Shown: positions 9,037 to 17,946, numbered from the stretch's first letter. The stretch is DNA of 64,000 bases from JAVVHH01 sp963835135 (GCA_963835135.1 CAWIEF010000003.1:1240001-1304000); one strand, 5' to 3'. The notes: generated by a model not told the origin, from the letters alone. A program made the numbers and translations.

Positions 9037-10002
9037 ATGACTGCGAACCAGCGCCGCGTCTGCCTGTTCGCGCACTATCACCCCCGTCAGCGAATCCGCC
9101 CGCCGCTCCTGAGCTATCTCGCCGCCCTGCAATCGTGCGGCTATCAGACCTACGTGGCCTGCTCCGGCGATGGCGAGCCGCCGGAGGACGAGCGCGCGGC
9201 CCTCGAAGCGACCGGGGCGAGCCTGCTCCGCCGTCCGAACGCCGGTCTCGATTTCGGCGCCTGGCAACATCTCGTCCGGCAGGGCTGCGCAGACGGCGCC
9301 GACCGCGTCCTACTGGCCAATGACAGCGTGTTCGGCCCGTTTCAGCCGCTGGACGCCGTCATTGACCGAATGGAGGCGGCCGGCAACGACGTTTGGGGAC
9401 TGATCGAAAGCCGGCAGCGCACTTGGCACCTGCAATCCTGGTTCCTGCACTTCACCGGCGAGGCGTTTCGTCACGAGCAAATCTGTCGGTTCTTCGCCCA
9501 GCCGTTCGAGCGCATGGACAAGGACGCTGTCATCGAGCACGGCGAACTCGGCCTCGGCGACCTGCTGCGGTCGGCCGGCCTGCGATGTGACGCGCTGATC
9601 AAGCATCGGCACGGCACCTTCTCGGCCCGGCGACACACGCTCAACATGATGCATCTCGATTGGGCGCATAACATGGTCGCCCTCGGCATGCCGTTCATTA
9701 AGGTCGAGTTGCTGCGTCTGAACCCCATGCGGCTGGCCTGGACCCATGAGTGGGACGCCGTGTTGCGCGAGCGGTTCGGCATCGACACCGCCCCGCTGCA
9801 CGACTACCTCTACGATTACACCGGCACGGTTCCGGCCTACCCCGGCGCGCCATACCCGGTCCCGCTGCTGCCGATCCCGCTCCGGCTCGCGATCGGCTAC
9901 GTGTCGGCGACGCACGATCATTGGCGGGCCCTTCGTGGCCTTCGCCGCGCGCCCATACGGTTGAGCATGCCGCCGGACGGCCTCGTGCCCAAACGGCCCT
10001 GA
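9037..10002 (+). CDS. Rhamnan synthesis F (RgpF-like) glycosyltransferase-type protein
   Basis: The 321-residue protein matches the RgpF family by CLFAHYHP at the N-terminus, a Rossmann-like LSYLAALQSCGYQTYVA segment, NAGLDFGAWQH, VLLANDSVFGPF and the GLIESRQRTWHLQSWFL block. Family members act on rhamnose-glucose polysaccharides or O-antigen; here no polysaccharide cluster surrounds the gene, so the acceptor is unknown. ATG 9037 places the FAHYHP motif close to the N-terminus as in relatives; an upstream in-frame start at 9001 would add 12 residues. Downstream it converges with the TetR gene with a one-base gap. Confidence 0.82.
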   Translation: MTANQRRVCLFAHYHPRQRIRPPLLSYLAALQSCGYQTYVACSGDGEPPEDERAALEATGASLLRRPNAGLDFGAWQHLVRQGCADGADRVLLANDSVFGPFQPLDAVIDRMEAAGNDVWGLIESRQRTWHLQSWFLHFTGEAFRHEQICRFFAQPFERMDKDAVIEHGELGLGDLLRSAGLRCDALIKHRHGTFSARRHTLNMMHLDWAHNMVALGMPFIKVELLRLNPMRLAWTHEWDAVLRERFGIDTAPLHDYLYDYTGTVPAYPGAPYPVPLLPIPLRLAIGYVSATHDHWRALRGLRRAPIRLSMPPDGLVPKRP

Positions 10003-10003
10003 G

Positions 10004-10648
10004 TCAAGCCGGGCCGAACACCAGGTCGAGAAAACCCATCATCATCTCCTTCGGATCGATCTTCTCGTTCCGGCTCCACAACTCGTTCCAGACCGACGCC
10101 ATGATGACCGGCGCGCCCAGGAGCTGTGGGCAGCGGAGCAACGGCTCGATCCGCTTGCGGTCGGTCGCGCCCTCGAGCACGGCGGCGACCGCCTTCATCA
10201 TCGGATCGATCACCAGCCGCCGATGGATCTCCGCCAGCGCCGGAAACCGCGCGCCCTCGGCGATGATCAGCCGCAACACGCTCGCCCGCCCCGATGCCTC
10301 GAAGTCCTGCAGCATCGGCAGGAACAGCCGGTTCAGCCGTGCCCGCACGCTCTCGTCCGCACCCACGGCCTCCGTGCGCAACCGGGCCAGCGGCGCCGAC
10401 AACATCTCCTGGAGAACAAACTCGAACAATGCTTCCTTGTCGGCGAAATGGAGATACAGCGTTCCTTTCGCCAGCCCGGCGCGCGTCGCGACATCGACCA
10501 TCCGCGTTCCCTCGAAGCCGCGCTCGAGGAACGTCGCCAGCGCCGAGCGCAGAATCAGCTCCCGCGTCTGCGCCACGCGCTGTGGATCCGGCGCGCGCCC
10601 GCGTCCGCGGCCCGGCGCCATGGGAAGCATCTCGTCCATGGCCTGCAT
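10004..10648 (-). CDS. TetR/AcrR family transcriptional regulator
   Basis: The 214-residue protein has a TetR helix-turn-helix near the N-terminus (TRELILRSALATFLERGFE, then TRMVDVATRAGLAKGTLYLHFADKEALF) and a longer ligand domain ending MMMGFLDLVFGPA. The start is ambiguous: in-frame ATGs at 10648, 10639, 10630 and 10621 would give N-termini differing by up to nine residues. It diverges from the hydroxyacid dehydrogenase gene with 85 bp between them, the arrangement expected if it represses that gene and itself. That control is inference; no palindromic operator is clear. Confidence 0.88.
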   Translation of the reverse strand: MQAMDEMLPMAPGRGRGRAPDPQRVAQTRELILRSALATFLERGFEGTRMVDVATRAGLAKGTLYLHFADKEALFEFVLQEMLSAPLARLRTEAVGADESVRARLNRLFLPMLQDFEASGRASVLRLIIAEGARFPALAEIHRRLVIDPMMKAVAAVLEGATDRKRIEPLLRCPQLLGAPVIMASVWNELWSRNEKIDPKEMMMGFLDLVFGPA

Positions 10649-10733
10649 GTAGAGCACATCGCCGCGGCCGCCACGAGATTGCCAGCCCCGGCCGCCGGTG
10701 GCTTGATGCGGCAAAGCGGACGAGGGAGCGCAC

Positions 10734-11765
10734 ATGGCGGGATTCAAGGTGTTCACCATGGCCGGCCCGAGCCCGGGCAACTACGACTACGAACTCGAAG
10801 CGCTCGCCCCGCTCGGGGTCGAGATCACCGAGGCGCCAGCCGACGAGGACGCCTTCATCGCCGCTGCGGCCGAGGCGGACGCGCTCTACGGAACCCGGGC
10901 CAGGATATCCAAGCGGGTCATCGACGCTCTGCCCAACCTCAAGATCATCTGCGTCGGCAGCGTCGGCGTGGACCAGATCGACGTCGTCGCGGCGACCGCG
11001 CGCGGCATCCCGGTCACCAACTGCCCCGACACCTTCATCGAAGAGGTCGCCGACCACGCGATGACGCTGCTGCTCTCGGGCCATCGCCGGGTCGTGGAGC
11101 AAGACCGGATGGTCCGCGAGGGCCGCTGGAGCGAGGGCCGGCCTGCGCTCTACCAGTTCCCCCGGCTGATGGGCCAGACGCTCGGCTTCATCGCCTTCGG
11201 CCACATCGCCCGCGCTGTCGCCACCCGCGCGCGCCCGTTCGGCTTGCGCATGATCGCCTACGATCCCTTCATCGAGGAGATCCTGATGCCGCCCTACGGC
11301 GTGCTGCCGGCGACGCTCGACGAGGTGCTGTCGCAGTCCGACTTCCTCTCGATGCATGCTCCCGGCACGCCCGAGACGGGCGGCATGTTGAAGGAGCAGC
11401 ATTTCCGCCGCATGAAGCCCGGCGCAATCTTCATCAACACCGGCCGCGGCAAGACCGTCGACGAGGCGGCGCTGATCAAGGCGCTCGAGGAGAAATGGAT
11501 CGCCCACGCGGCGCTCGACGTGCTTGAGACGGAGCCGCCCGGTCACAACAATCCGCTGCTGAGCATGACCAACGTCACGCTGTCCGCCCATGTCGCCTCC
11601 GCCTCCGCCCGGTTCGACCCGGCCCGCAAACGCCGGGTCGGCCAGGAACTGGCGCTGGCCGCGATGGGCAAGTGGCCGACCAGCTGCGTCAACCCGGCCG
11701 TCCTCGCCGGCTCGCCACTCCTGCGCTGGCAGCCGATCAACATGGAGCGCGGGCCGAACTCCTAG
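10734..11765 (+). CDS. D-isomer 2-hydroxyacid dehydrogenase (C-terminal-binding-protein type)
   Basis: The 343-residue NAD(P)-dependent oxidoreductase has the split substrate domain and a Rossmann domain with TLGFIAFGHIARAVA, in which the usual GxGxxG is GFIAFG followed by HIA. Catalytic positions are seen in VGSVGVDQID, GAIFINTGRGKTVDE, the Glu in LDVLETEPP and the His in LSAHVASAS. This composition resembles the CtBP-like branch used for phosphoglycerate or other hydroxyacids; the precise substrate is unknown. It diverges from TetR. The stop codon lies inside a 26-bp direct repeat shared with the convergent DUF4239 gene. Confidence 0.87.
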   Translation: MAGFKVFTMAGPSPGNYDYELEALAPLGVEITEAPADEDAFIAAAAEADALYGTRARISKRVIDALPNLKIICVGSVGVDQIDVVAATARGIPVTNCPDTFIEEVADHAMTLLLSGHRRVVEQDRMVREGRWSEGRPALYQFPRLMGQTLGFIAFGHIARAVATRARPFGLRMIAYDPFIEEILMPPYGVLPATLDEVLSQSDFLSMHAPGTPETGGMLKEQHFRRMKPGAIFINTGRGKTVDEAALIKALEEKWIAHAALDVLETEPPGHNNPLLSMTNVTLSAHVASASARFDPARKRRVGQELALAAMGKWPTSCVNPAVLAGSPLLRWQPINMERGPNS

Positions 11766-11813
11766 CGCGGCGCCGGCGCCGCGCGACCCGAACTCCTAGC
11801 GCGGCGCCGGCGC
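11754..11813. repeat. 26-bp direct repeat spanning a convergent stop-codon junction
   Basis: The 26 bases at 11754-11779 recur exactly at 11788-11813, giving a 34-bp tandem period. Each copy contains CTAG, which reads as a TAG stop on both strands. The plus-strand dehydrogenase uses the stop in copy one and the minus-strand DUF4239 gene uses the stop in copy two. The simplest reading is a short slippage duplication at a convergent gene end that leaves both proteins unchanged. Confidence 0.85.
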
Positions 11814-12602
11814 GTCCATGTGGGCCAGTGCGGCACGCATCGGTGCGCCGGAGAGCGAGATACTGCCTGCCAGCGAGTCGCTGTAATCGATGATGAGGTA
11901 GAGCGGCGACGCGATCGACAGCGCCGAGAGCATGACGACGACGTAGACGACCGGGCTCGGCGGGGACGTCATGCCGAAGATCGCGAAGATGATGCACAGC
12001 CACGTCGTCAAGATCAGCAGGAAGGGCCAGGCGATGGTCGAATGCGACTTGAAGATCAGGTGCCAGCGCTGTGCTATGGAGGAATCCATGCGCACCCGGA
12101 GCGACTGCGCGATCTGACCATGAAACGCGTCCGCGGGCGTCAGATGGTCGATCAGGAGGGCGACCTCGTTCAACATCGCGCCGAGTTGCTCCCCCTCGAT
12201 CCCGTCCGCCGCCGGTGCGCGCGGGAAGCGGGGATAGTCGCCGGGCGGCGCGGGCTCGTTCGACCAGGTGTCCGCCAGGGCGGCAGCGGTATATCGTCGC
12301 AGCATGTGACGCGCCCCGTCGGCCTCCGGCCCGTACACGACGAGCGTCTCGTTCAACTCGATCAGGTCCGCGGCGAACGCGCTCAGCTCGTCGTTCAAGC
12401 CGTCGAAACGCTGCTTGGCGTTGGAGGTCAGTAACCCCAGCACCAACGCCGCGAAGGTCAGCAGCATGCCCATCAGCAGCCGGATGCTGTCCACCGACTC
12501 GCGGGTCAGGTGCCGGTTGTCGATCCGGCGCCTAGCCCACAGTCCCGCGGCCGCACTTCCGAGCATCGCCAGGATCAGCGCAATGGTAGAAACGAACTCC
12601 AT
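11796..12602 (-). CDS. DUF4239 (bestrophin-like) membrane protein
   Basis: The 268-residue protein has an N-terminal membrane segment (FVSTIALILAMLGSAAAGLW), a second around residue 45 (LLMGMLLTFAALVLGLL), a soluble middle and two C-terminal membrane segments (WPFLLILTTWLCIIFAIFG and VVYVVVMLSALSIASPLYLI), ending ISLSGAPMRAAL. This four-segment plan with a central cytoplasmic region is the DUF4239 pattern, distantly related to bestrophin channels. Function is not established. ATG 12602 has an AAAGGG ribosome site; a longer reading from 12656 is less likely. It diverges from the FKBP gene. Confidence 0.8.
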   Translation of the reverse strand: MEFVSTIALILAMLGSAAAGLWARRRIDNRHLTRESVDSIRLLMGMLLTFAALVLGLLTSNAKQRFDGLNDELSAFAADLIELNETLVVYGPEADGARHMLRRYTAAALADTWSNEPAPPGDYPRFPRAPAADGIEGEQLGAMLNEVALLIDHLTPADAFHGQIAQSLRVRMDSSIAQRWHLIFKSHSTIAWPFLLILTTWLCIIFAIFGMTSPPSPVVYVVVMLSALSIASPLYLIIDYSDSLAGSISLSGAPMRAALAHMDAPAPR

Positions 12603-12716
12603 GGGCCCTTTCTGGCGCGCCGGGCCGCAAAACTCCAGGCGAACCAGTCCACGCAAGCTGTAGCCAGACGCGCCCGATCCCGCTACGCCTGCGGCCCCAC
12701 TCGACGGGAGCCTTCA

Positions 12717-13142
12717 GTGCGCCGTTTTACCCTCTTTCTTGCCGGAGCCTTGAGCATCGCTATGACCACATCCGCAGCGCCTGCCGACGGCTACGTGACC
12801 ATGGCATCCGGCGTGCAATATCACGACGAGGTCGTGGGCACCGGTCCGCAGCCGGAGGCCGGCCAGACCGTGAATGTGCACTACACCGGCTGGCTGTACG
12901 AGCACGGCGCGAAAGGGGCCAAGTTCGACAGCTCGCGCGACCGCGGCAAGCCGTTCAGCTTCGAGTTGGGGGCGGGCCGGGTCATCGCGGGCTGGGACAA
13001 GGGCGTGGCCACGATGCATGTCGGCGGCAAGCGGACCCTGATCATCCCGCCAGACCTGGGCTACGGCACCCGCGGCGCCGGCGGCGTGATCCCGCCGAAC
13101 GCGACGCTGATGTTCGACGTGGAGCTACTCAGCATCAGCTGA
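12717..13142 (+). CDS. Secreted FKBP-type peptidyl-prolyl cis-trans isomerase
   Basis: The 141-residue product starts at GTG 12717 behind GGGAG and has a signal peptide (RRFTLFLAGALSIAM, processed near SAAPADG). The mature part is one FKBP domain: VNVHYTGWL, KFDSSRDRGKPFSFELG, VIAGWDKGV, GGKRTLIIPPDLGYG and IPPNATLMFDVELL, all standard active-site positions. Length is that of single-domain periplasmic FKBPs, which catalyse proline isomerisation in exported proteins. An internal ATG would remove the signal, so the GTG is preferred. A 517-bp noncoding stretch follows. Confidence 0.9.
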   Translation: MRRFTLFLAGALSIAMTTSAAPADGYVTMASGVQYHDEVVGTGPQPEAGQTVNVHYTGWLYEHGAKGAKFDSSRDRGKPFSFELGAGRVIAGWDKGVATMHVGGKRTLIIPPDLGYGTRGAGGVIPPNATLMFDVELLSIS

Positions 13143-13659
13143 AGCCCTGACGATCCGCCGCGCTCGGAGCGCGCGCGACCGCGGCGGCTTGGGCCGCCGC
13201 TCCGGCGCCTGCCCGCTCCGGCCGGTGACAGGCAGATCCATGCCCACGGCAATTACAACGAAGTTCAGTCTCGCCTGGACGGAGTTCAACTGCGCGAGTG
13301 CCTCGCAGAGCAGACGCCGACGATCGCCCCAATAACAATTTTTTAACCCCACATGGAACAGCGCTCCGTCGCGCGAGCGCTGTTGAGGCGCTTGCGATCC
13401 GGCCAAATATGATGGTTGCGCCTGTCGGTTCGACCGAACACACCACGAGCGTTACAACGCCCAAATTACCGCAATTTTGCCAAAAAGTTTGGCCTATACG
13501 TCTGGTATGAGCGGCGGCGAGCGGACCAACATCGTCCTACCGCGCTCCGATCTGATCGACGGGGACATCGACTTCCATGCGCCATTATCATTTGGCCGAT
13601 GCGATTGCCACGGCTGCACGGGCCACGGAGCAAGAACGCATAATTAACGGCGCAATGCC
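13143..13659. other. Intergenic stretch, lower GC
   Basis: About 517 bp between the FKBP and phospholipase D-like genes. Composition falls below the surroundings in the middle (around 13330-13500), which includes a T-rich run near 13339-13344 and a long perfect hairpin annotated separately. Short open frames here have no recognisable protein signature and overlap each other, so I see no gene. It may carry the promoter of the phospholipase D-like gene. Confidence 0.6.
13357..13384. repeat. 10-bp perfect inverted repeat (hairpin)
   Basis: The arms AACAGCGCTC (13357-13366) and GAGCGCTGTT (13375-13384) are perfectly complementary around an 8-base loop. No T-run follows on either strand (the T-run precedes it on the plus strand), so it does not fit an intrinsic terminator. 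It could be an operator or a structured leader for the gene starting at 13660. Confidence 0.55.
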
Positions 13660-14931
13660 ATGAACATAAAGCGGGCGGGTGGGACCGCACTCCTGGTCCT
13701 ATCCCTGTTCGGCTGCGCGGCTCCGGCGAAAGTCGATCCCGCCGCAATCGCCGCCAGCGCGCCCGAGAGCGAGCAGCAATCGATGGCCCGGCTGATGCGG
13801 ATCAGCAGCCATTTCCAACACACGCAGTTCAGCTACGGCAACAAGGTGACGTTGCTCCAGAACGGCCCCCAGACCTATGCGGCAATGACGGCCGCGATCG
13901 AGGGCGCCAAGCGCCGGATCGACATGGAAAGCTACCAATTCGATACCGCCGGCGCTGCCCTGTTCGCGCCGCTGCTGCTGCGCAAGCGCCTGCAGGGCGT
14001 GGAGGTGCATCTCATCTACGATGCGTGGGGATCGGTGTCGCAAAACAAAGCCTTGTTCGAAGGCCTCCGCCGCGGCGGCGTCCAAGTGCTCGAGTTCAAT
14101 CCGCTCGGGAGCGATCTCAATCCCGACCACCGCGACCACCGCAAGCTGCTGGTCGTCGACGACCGGATCGTCATCACGGGCGGGGTCAACGTCACCGGGG
14201 TATACCTGAACCGAACGAACGCCTCAGCGACCGACCCCGAGCGGATGAAGTGGCGAGACACGGACGTGCAGATCGAGGGCCCGGTCGTTCAGCAATTCGA
14301 GGACCTGTTCGCCAAGACCTGGCGTCAGGAGAAGGGCCCCCCGCTGACCCCGGAACTCACCGCCGAGACCGTCATGCGGGGACCGGCAATCGTCGAGGCG
14401 ATCGACGGCGCGCCGGTCGATGACCACCCGGTGATCTACGAGACCCTGCTGTCCGCGATCGCGCTGGCCAAGACCTCCGTTCACCTCACGACAGGGTTCT
14501 TCGGCCCTCCGGGCGAGATGATCGAAGCGCTCGAAAGTGCCGCGCGCCGCGGCGTCGACGTGGCTCTGATCACGGCAGGGCACAGCGACAGCAAGGCCTC
14601 AATCCAAGCGGGGCGGTCCCACTATGCCGATCTGCTCGCGGCTGGCATCCGCATCTATGAGCGGGAGGGAGCAGTCCTGCATGCCAAGACGGCGGTGGTA
14701 GATGGGCTTTGGTCCGTCGTGGGCTCGTCGAACCTGGACTGGCGCAGCACCATCCTCAACAACGAGATCGATGCGGTCGTGCTCAACCGCGAGTTCGGCC
14801 AGACGATGGAGGCCATGTTCCGGGATGATATCGCCCACTCCAAGCAGATCAGCCAGGCCGAATGGGCGCAACGGAGCGTGATCGATCGGGCCGGCGAGTG
14901 GTGGGCCCGCCTCGTCGAAACCCAACTCTAG
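13660..14931 (+). CDS. Phospholipase D-like / cardiolipin synthase-like lipoprotein
   Basis: The 423-residue protein starts with a lipoprotein signal (LLVLSLFGCAAP, lipid Cys at about 19). It carries two HKD motifs, HRKLLVVDDRIVITGG near residue 165 and HAKTAVVDGLWSVVGSSNLD near residue 345, which together form one PLD active site. The overall plan (MESYQFDTAGAALFAPLLL, VNVTGVYLN, WRDTDVQIEGP) matches bacterial cardiolipin synthases and phosphatidyltransferases. A lipoprotein anchor instead of N-terminal membrane helices suggests action at the periplasmic face of a membrane. Substrate is inferred to be phosphatidylglycerol or related lipids. A second, frameshifted family member is at 36.1-37.8 kb. 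Confidence 0.85.
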   Translation: MNIKRAGGTALLVLSLFGCAAPAKVDPAAIAASAPESEQQSMARLMRISSHFQHTQFSYGNKVTLLQNGPQTYAAMTAAIEGAKRRIDMESYQFDTAGAALFAPLLLRKRLQGVEVHLIYDAWGSVSQNKALFEGLRRGGVQVLEFNPLGSDLNPDHRDHRKLLVVDDRIVITGGVNVTGVYLNRTNASATDPERMKWRDTDVQIEGPVVQQFEDLFAKTWRQEKGPPLTPELTAETVMRGPAIVEAIDGAPVDDHPVIYETLLSAIALAKTSVHLTTGFFGPPGEMIEALESAARRGVDVALITAGHSDSKASIQAGRSHYADLLAAGIRIYEREGAVLHAKTAVVDGLWSVVGSSNLDWRSTILNNEIDAVVLNREFGQTMEAMFRDDIAHSKQISQAEWAQRSVIDRAGEWWARLVETQL

Positions 14932-14997
14932 CCGATGGACACCGCCTCCCGGGCGCCTCGTTTCAAGCGATCTCGCAGCTCAGCACGTTGAGCCAAA

Positions 14998-15585
14998 TCA
15001 GGCCGCGGGGAGCAGCCCGGCGACCGTCCCCTCGGCCCGGTAGTCCGGCGGCGTCCGGAAATCCTTGCGGGCGAGGCCGCGCGAGGCGTGGGCGCCGCGC
15101 GGCAGCCCGCTCCGATCCGAATAGTCTCGCCGGCTGCCTGACCCGCGGCGATGCCGTACCGTCACGCCGGTATAGGCGACAACGTCGAGCATCGTGATCC
15201 CGAGCACCAGCGCAATCCCGAGCGCGGCATTGCCTCGCTTGGGATTGTCGCGGCTGAGGGCGGCGCTGCCGAGTGTCGCGAGATCGAGCCCGTCCCCGGC
15301 GATCCGGGATGCCAACCCGGCCGATTTGTCCACCGACAGCGTCGCGACCGCGCTCGCCAACTCCCGGGCGCCATAGAAGCGGACCAGCCCGGCCCGGCCA
15401 TCCAGCCCGAACGTCCGCGCGATCCGTCCCGCCGCCACCAGCTCGGCAACCCCGAGCCCAATCGAAACCCAGCCGAGCGCGCGCGCCATACGGTCCGCGG
15501 CCGTCAACGAACTCGGGCCGGATTGCAGAACCCGCGGATCGCCGTCGGAGCGGGTGATCTGTGCAAGTTGAGTGAGCAACATCAT
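14998..15585 (-). CDS. Membrane protein with conserved DYSDRSGLPRG tail (cyclase/dehydrase-associated type)
   Basis: The 195-residue protein has an N-terminal region (MARALGWVSIGLGVAELVAAGRIAR), GARELASAVATLS, a hydrophobic segment (ALGIALVLGITMLDVVAY) and a hydrophilic C-terminus with RRDYSDRSGLPRGAHASRG and RKDFRTPPD. I recognise these blocks from the membrane half of proteins often labelled cyclase/dehydrase, but the SRPBCC lipid-binding domain is missing. ATG 15585 follows a strong GAGGAGG site, ten bases after the alcohol dehydrogenase stop, so the two form an operon. These two genes frequently travel together in alphaproteobacteria; the role is unknown. Confidence 0.7.
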   Translation of the reverse strand: MMLLTQLAQITRSDGDPRVLQSGPSSLTAADRMARALGWVSIGLGVAELVAAGRIARTFGLDGRAGLVRFYGARELASAVATLSVDKSAGLASRIAGDGLDLATLGSAALSRDNPKRGNAALGIALVLGITMLDVVAYTGVTVRHRRGSGSRRDYSDRSGLPRGAHASRGLARKDFRTPPDYRAEGTVAGLLPAA

Positions 15586-15595
15586 CGATACCTCC

Positions 15596-16771
15596 TCAGG
15601 GCTGTAGCACGACCTTGATGCAGCCATCCGCCTTGTCGCGGAACTTGGTATACATCTCGGGTCCTTCGGCGAGGTCGGCCGTGTGCGTGATGACGAACGA
15701 GGGGTCGATCTGACCATCCTCGATCCGGCGCAGCAGATCGGCCGTCCAACGTGGCACGTGGGTTTGGCCCATGCGGAAGGTCAGGCCCTTGTTCATCGCC
15801 TGGCCCATCGGGATCTTGTCGACGAGTTCCAGGTAAACCCCGGCGATCGAGATGACGCCCGCCGGGCGGCAGACATAGATCATCTCGCGCAAGACGTGCG
15901 GCCGATCGTTCTCCATGACCAGCATCTGCTTGGCGCGGTCGAGCAGCGTATCGGGCTGGCCGAGACTGACGTGGCTTTCGGTGCCGACCGAATCGATGCA
16001 TTTGTGCGGGCCCTTGCCGCCGGTCAGCTCGTTGAGCCGCTCGATGACACTCTCGCGTTTGAAATCGATCGTGATGGCGCCCGCAGCCTCGGCCATGGAC
16101 AGCCGCTCCGGCACGCAATCGATGGCGATCACTTGCTCGGCCCCGAGTAGGATGGCCGACCGGAGCGCCATTTGGCCAACCGGACCGCAGCCCCAGACCG
16201 CGACGGTGTCGCCGGGCTGGATGTCGGCCTGCACTGCGGCCTGCCAGCCGGTGGGCAGAATATCGGAGAGGAACAGCACCTTCTCGTCGTCGATCCCGTC
16301 CGGCACTTTGATATGCGTGGTGTCGGCAAACGGCACCCGCATGTATTCGGCCTGTCCGCCCGGATATCCGCCGGTCAGATGCGTGTAGCCGAACAGCCCG
16401 GCCGTCGTATGGCCGAACGCTTTGTCGGCCAAGGTCTTCTTGCGGTTGGTCCGCTCGCAGACCGAGTAGTTGCCCCGCTGGCACTGCTCGCATTCGCCGC
16501 AGATGATGGTGAAGGGGATGACCACCCGGTCGCCCTTCTTGAGCTTGCCCTTCGCCGCGCTACCGACGTCCACCACTTCGCCCATCGACTCATGGCCCAT
16601 GATGTCGCCGGGCAGCATCGCAGGAATCAGGTTGTGGAACAGATGGAGGTCCGAGCCGCAGATTGCGCAACTCGTGACTTTGATGATCGCGTCGCGGGGA
16701 TCCTCGATCGCCGGGTCGGACACGGTGTCGCACCGGATGTCCTCCTTGCCATGCCAGACTAGAGCTTTCAT
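15596..16771 (-). CDS. Zinc-dependent alcohol dehydrogenase family protein
   Basis: The 391-residue MDR protein has the catalytic zinc site C38 with G39 (AICGSDLHLFH) and H60-E61 (GHES), and a full structural zinc site CGECEQCQRGNYSVC. The Rossmann motif is VWGCGPVGQMA. The long insertion with GYTHLTGGYPGGQAEYMRVP is typical of glutathione-independent formaldehyde-dehydrogenase-like members of about 390 residues. It probably oxidises or reduces small aldehydes/alcohols with NAD; substrate not determined. ATG 16771 sits behind GAGGAG. It leads a two-gene operon with the membrane protein and diverges from the CBS gene. Confidence 0.9.
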   Translation of the reverse strand: MKALVWHGKEDIRCDTVSDPAIEDPRDAIIKVTSCAICGSDLHLFHNLIPAMLPGDIMGHESMGEVVDVGSAAKGKLKKGDRVVIPFTIICGECEQCQRGNYSVCERTNRKKTLADKAFGHTTAGLFGYTHLTGGYPGGQAEYMRVPFADTTHIKVPDGIDDEKVLFLSDILPTGWQAAVQADIQPGDTVAVWGCGPVGQMALRSAILLGAEQVIAIDCVPERLSMAEAAGAITIDFKRESVIERLNELTGGKGPHKCIDSVGTESHVSLGQPDTLLDRAKQMLVMENDRPHVLREMIYVCRPAGVISIAGVYLELVDKIPMGQAMNKGLTFRMGQTHVPRWTADLLRRIEDGQIDPSFVITHTADLAEGPEMYTKFRDKADGCIKVVLQP

Positions 16772-16963
16772 GCGTGTCTCCTCGAAGCGCGAGTTCTCCG
16801 GCTCAAGCGCCACAAAGCCCGACGATGCTGACAGTTCCGATCCGCCGAGATGCCGTGGACGTGAGCCCGGCCGCCGCCATCGATGCACCACCTAGACGTG
16901 TACGAGAGGGCCGGAACCGGCTCGGGTGCCGGGCTTTGCTGTGGCGATCATAAGGAGACATTC

Positions 16964-17389
16964 GTGCAGATCAGCGACATCATGACCCCCAACCCGCGCA
17001 CCGTGCAGCCCGGCGATACGGTCCAGGCCGCCGCACAGGCGATGGACGAACTCAACGTGGGCGTGCTGCCGGTGTGCGATGGCGACACGCTGATCGGGCT
17101 CGTCACCGACCGGGATATCGTCGTCCGCTCCGTCTCGGCCGGGCAAGATCCGCGCACCGCCACCGTGGCCGACGCCATGACCGCCGACCCCCGCACCTTG
17201 CGCACGAACGACTCTCCCGAGGATGCGATCAGCATGATGGAGGAGCATCAACTCCGCCGCGTGCCGGTGCTGGATGCCGACGGCAAGGTCGCAGGCATCG
17301 TATCGCTCGGCGACCTCGCCGCGGCGGGTACGCCCGAGGCCGGCGACGCGCTCGAGGCAATCTCGATCCCTGCAGGTCCCGACCGCTGA
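16964..17389 (+). CDS. Tandem CBS domain protein
   Basis: The 141-residue protein consists of two CBS motifs and little else: ISDIMTPNPRTVQPGDTV with LPVCDGDTLIGLVTDRDIVVR, then VADAMTADPRTLRTNDS with VPVLDADGKVAGIVSLGDLA. Such stand-alone pairs bind adenosine nucleotides or SAM and usually act as sensors of energy state, but partners vary. GTG 16964 has an AAGGAGA site at the right distance and gives the usual M-IMTPNP spacing; a longer reading from 16883 lacks a ribosome site. It diverges from the alcohol dehydrogenase operon. Confidence 0.85.
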   Translation: MQISDIMTPNPRTVQPGDTVQAAAQAMDELNVGVLPVCDGDTLIGLVTDRDIVVRSVSAGQDPRTATVADAMTADPRTLRTNDSPEDAISMMEEHQLRRVPVLDADGKVAGIVSLGDLAAAGTPEAGDALEAISIPAGPDR

Positions 17390-17448
17390 CCGAGCCGGGC
17401 AGCGTCGGCCTGACCTAAGCCATGCGACGTCGCTGAAGAGGCATCGCA

Positions 17449-17946
17449 ATGGTTCGTGAATCCGAGATCCGGCCGTCCGAAGTCGCCGTGGAGCCTCCCG
17501 CTGCGACAGACGCCGGTCTGGTGTTCATCGGGCGTATCCATACGCCCTGGTCGTCGCGCCTGAAGGCACCCCGCCGCGGACGCCCGGACGGCCCGGTGTG
17601 CCGCATCGAGCTGTTCGAGCCATGGGTGGCCGCGCTCGACGGCGTTGCTGCGTTCGAGCGGCTCGAGGTGCTGTATTGGCTGCACCTGTCCCGCCGCGAC
17701 CTGGTGCGGCAGAGCCCGGCCAATGACGGCATCTCCCGCGGCACGTTTTCACTACGCTCGCCGGTGCGCCCGAATCCGATCGGAACGTCCATCGTCGTGT
17801 TGGTCGGGGTCGATGGAGCCAACCTGCTGGTGCGCGGATTGGACTGCCTCGATGGGACGCCGTTGCTCGACCTCAAGCCCGACCGCGCGCTGTTCCAGCC
17901 GGTTGCTCCCCCGCAGGAAGGCGACCTCCAGACCGACCCGGCATAG
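17449..17946 (+). CDS. TrmO-like (UPF0066/TsaA) tRNA methyltransferase family
   Basis: The 165-residue protein has the family core: FIGRIHTPW near residue 26, LEVLYWLHLSRRDLV, then SLRSPVRPNPIGTSIVVL, and the C-terminal GLDCLDGTPLLDLKP. In E. coli TrmO the domain methylates N6-threonylcarbamoyladenosine at position 37 of tRNA-Thr using SAM. This protein lacks the C-terminal extension of the enterobacterial enzyme, as do many alphaproteobacterial members, so tRNA specificity is not assured. It converges with the RND pump gene with a 56-bp gap. Confidence 0.82.
   Translation: MVRESEIRPSEVAVEPPAATDAGLVFIGRIHTPWSSRLKAPRRGRPDGPVCRIELFEPWVAALDGVAAFERLEVLYWLHLSRRDLVRQSPANDGISRGTFSLRSPVRPNPIGTSIVVLVGVDGANLLVRGLDCLDGTPLLDLKPDRALFQPVAPPQEGDLQTDPA

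Noticed and set aside
13125..13464. Overlapping minus-strand readings in the intergenic region after the FKBP gene.
   Set aside because: No shared domain or ribosome site, and they overlap each other and the hairpin.
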